A stretch of 24,911 nucleotides of DNA from CAYVUV01 sp964455095. GTDB lineage: Bacteria > Desulfobacterota > Binatia > HRBIN30 > CADEER01. The notes beneath the pieces were generated by a model. The model had not been told where the DNA came from. It was given only the letters and a program-made list of their open reading frames with translations, and made no database searches. The position numbers were made by a program, and so were the translations under genes. This document shows, one piece after another, positions 23,548 through 24,911 of the stretch. The stretch spans positions 1-24,911 of the forward strand of contig CAYVUV010000235.1 of NCBI GenBank assembly GCA_964455095.1, given 5' to 3'. Every line of letters begins with the position of its first letter. Within the stretch, counting starts at the first letter, position 1.

Positions 23548-24485
23548 TGCTCTTGCACGAATTCGCGGTCGATCCGGAAGCGCTAATCAACCCCGACCGA
23601 TGCGCCTACGTCCTCGACCAGATGGGTGTACGCCACGGTCGGATGATCTCCGAGTTCCCGAAATTTGGTGACTGGCTCACGCTCATCCGACGGGCCTGCG
23701 ACAAGGCGGGAGTTGCTGGCGTTGCGCGGACGAGAATTATCGCGAAGGTCCGGTCGGCCAAGATCAAGATAATCAAATCGGACGAGAGTCGGTTGTATCG
23801 AAAAGGACTCGATTGGTTGGAAAACGCGGAGCGGCAGGACGCACTCAGCCGCTTTCACGCAATAGTTGCGGCTCGGAATCCGAATGCATCGAACCGAGTT
23901 CTAGTGGCGGGAGACTTTGGCGAGCAGACTCCCCTGTGGAATGTCCACAGGGAGCGATCGGTTCCACGGACTGCTGATGCGCTCGCTCGCTGCGTGGCGC
24001 CAGTGTTCCGAAACTGCCGCGAGATACTCTTGGTCGATTACCGCTTTGATCCAAGACAGCCGCGCTGGCGTGAGGCACTGGGCGAGTTCGCTCGTGTGGC
24101 CACTCAGAACGGCAGGAGGTTCGCACGCTGTGAGTACCACTTCAGTTTGGCAAGCGAGAGAGAGGAGAACAGATTTGACTTGAGGAATGAAGATATGAGG
24201 GAGCGCTGCCGGGAAGACCTCGTTGCTGTTCTACCCGAAGCGGGCTTCCCGCTCGAGTTGTATCAATGGAAGCGCATTGCGTCGGGGGGACATCGGCTGC
24301 ATCCGCGCTACATTCTGACTGAGATCGGAGGGGTCCGCATCGAAAACGGACTGGACGTTGGAAAGCCAGGCGAAGAAACGGACGTCAGCTTGCTCGACAC
24401 TAACCTTTGGGAGCAAAGATGGAGCGAGTTTCAAACTCAGAGCACTCCATTTACGTTGAGTCACCCCCCACTGAAAATGCACTGA
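23547..24485 (+). CDS. Uncharacterised partner protein of the DUF3696-type ATPase
   Basis: A 312-residue protein I do not recognise as a named family. It is soluble. The N-terminal basic stretch (about residues 55-80, VARTRIIAKVRSAKIKIIK) could bind nucleic acid. A central domain has a strand-like ILLVDYRFDP. The C-terminal part has HPRYILTEIGGVRIENGLDVG followed by ETDVSLLDTNLWEQRW. The spacing of His, Gly-Gly and Gly-Leu-Asp recalls degenerate phospholipase-D/MIT_C-like folds, which is a weak resemblance only. Start and stop overlap with the ATPase (TGATG) shows tight stoichiometric coupling, as for an effector or adaptor. It has the lowest GC of the window (26 of 60 at 23761-23820), suggesting recent transfer. 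Confidence 0.75.
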   Translation: MLLHEFAVDPEALINPDRCAYVLDQMGVRHGRMISEFPKFGDWLTLIRRACDKAGVAGVARTRIIAKVRSAKIKIIKSDESRLYRKGLDWLENAERQDALSRFHAIVAARNPNASNRVLVAGDFGEQTPLWNVHRERSVPRTADALARCVAPVFRNCREILLVDYRFDPRQPRWREALGEFARVATQNGRRFARCEYHFSLASEREENRFDLRNEDMRERCREDLVAVLPEAGFPLELYQWKRIASGGHRLHPRYILTEIGGVRIENGLDVGKPGEETDVSLLDTNLWEQRWSEFQTQSTPFTLSHPPLKMH

Positions 24486-24799
24486 TCGTCCCGGTAAGTG
24501 TGCTTGCGAAGGAGCCGTGGTCCACGCCGATATCTACAGTCATTTATGGATGCCTTCACGAGTCTCCGTCGGGCACCCCGTGTCCTCTTCGCCCCCCGCG
24601 CCTTATCGCTCTGTGCGATTTCCAGGACCTTCTGCCGTGATGATGTTCAACGAGGCATCGAGGCTGATGTGTTCGAAACCGTCGTCGCCCGCCGACGACG
24701 GCGGGGTGGCGCGGTTCATCAAGAGGAAACGGCCGCCGGCGCGGCCGGTGCTTGATTCCGAATGATGAACCGGAGAGGCCATGTGCGAGGTGGAGGGCA
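24486..24799. other. 314-bp intergenic region after the operon
   Basis: No supported gene: the short frames on both strands lack ribosome sites and recognisable domains. It holds the hairpin at 24679-24701 and, just before 24800, GGAGGGC as the ribosome site of the DUF433 gene. Confidence 0.5.
24679..24701. terminator. 9-bp perfect hairpin, candidate operon terminator
   Basis: CCGTCGTCG (24679-24687) pairs with CGACGACGG (24693-24701) around a 5-base loop. It is about 200 bases after the last operon gene and 100 before the DUF433 gene. No T-tract follows, so the terminator role is tentative. Confidence 0.3.
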
Positions 24800-24911
24800 A
24801 TGAACCCGCTGCTTGAGCGCATCAGCATCGATCCCAACGTCTGCTTCGGCAAGCCATGCATCAAGGGCACACGGATCTGGGTCTCGCTTCTCTTGGACTT
24901 CCTCGCCAACG
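24800..24911 (+). CDS. DUF433-family antitoxin-like protein (5' part only)
   Basis: Thirty-seven codons are visible before the window ends. RISIDPNVCFGKPCIKGTRIWVSLLLDFLAN contains the DUF433 signature P-x-V-C-x-G-K-P-x-I-x-G-T-R-I. These ~75-residue winged-helix-type proteins are usually followed by a PIN-like DUF5615 toxin, forming a VapBC-like toxin-antitoxin pair. The ATG at 24800 has GGAGGGC just upstream. The partner would lie beyond the window. Confidence 0.85.
   Translation, partial: MNPLLERISIDPNVCFGKPCIKGTRIWVSLLLDFLAN

Noticed and set aside
24489..24506. Second possible -24/-12 element (cggtaagtgtgcttgc)
   Set aside because: The GG to GC distance is one base too long for sigma-54 and the -24 box is poor.
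24603..24800. Minus-strand 65-codon frame after the operon
   Set aside because: No ribosome site or recognisable domain; it overlaps the hairpin at 24679-24701.

Overview
The window is a high-GC bacterial chromosome segment made of ordinary genes with bacterial Shine-Dalgarno sites. It has an aromatic-catabolism operon, a GT-C glycosyltransferase, an acyl-CoA dehydrogenase, a patatin lipase, mscL and glnE. No rRNA or tRNA fixes the taxonomy. The mix suggests an uncultured proteobacterial or Desulfobacterota/Binatota-like lineage, but that is inference only. Chromosomal genes are about 70-75% GC (45 of 60 bases at 14881-14940). The right end is visibly lower (26 of 60 at 23761-23820), which suggests an acquired island from about 16.7 kb onward.

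Layout. Positions 1-4040 (minus strand) hold a TetR-led operon: TetR regulator, FAH-family hydrolase, MhpA-like FAD monooxygenase and a VOC/extradiol-dioxygenase-like protein cut by the window edge. A promoter with an overlapping dyad lies at 3998-4026. Positions 4188-7648 (minus) carry an NAD-dependent sugar epimerase and a large membrane glycosyltransferase. Positions 7791-9243 (plus) carry a SnoaL-like protein, a small secreted protein and MscL with a C-terminal zinc ribbon. Positions 9247-10554 (minus) hold a patatin-like phospholipase. Positions 10820-16673 (plus) hold an AhpD-like protein, a methyltransferase, an acyl-CoA dehydrogenase and glnE. Several gaps are filled by two families of short interspersed palindromic (MITE-like) repeats. 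One copy supplies the apparent ribosome binding site and ATG of glnE.

The accessory region (16684 to the end) begins with a convergent KAP-family NTPase. Divergent from it is the most interesting unit: a sigma-54 activator with an RtcR-like CARF N-terminal domain, then a near-consensus -24/-12 promoter six bases past its stop codon. After the promoter come a long helical-repeat protein with a PD-(D/E)XK-type nuclease motif, an OLD/ABC-type ATPase with a DUF3696-like C-terminus, and a translationally coupled protein of unknown function. There are no rtcA/rtcB genes. I read this as a candidate inducible defence or nucleic-acid-damage response system: a CARF sensor detects a small nucleotide or RNA-end signal and switches on a nuclease/ATPase operon through sigma-54. 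The window ends in the start of a DUF433 antitoxin-like gene, probably half of a toxin-antitoxin pair.
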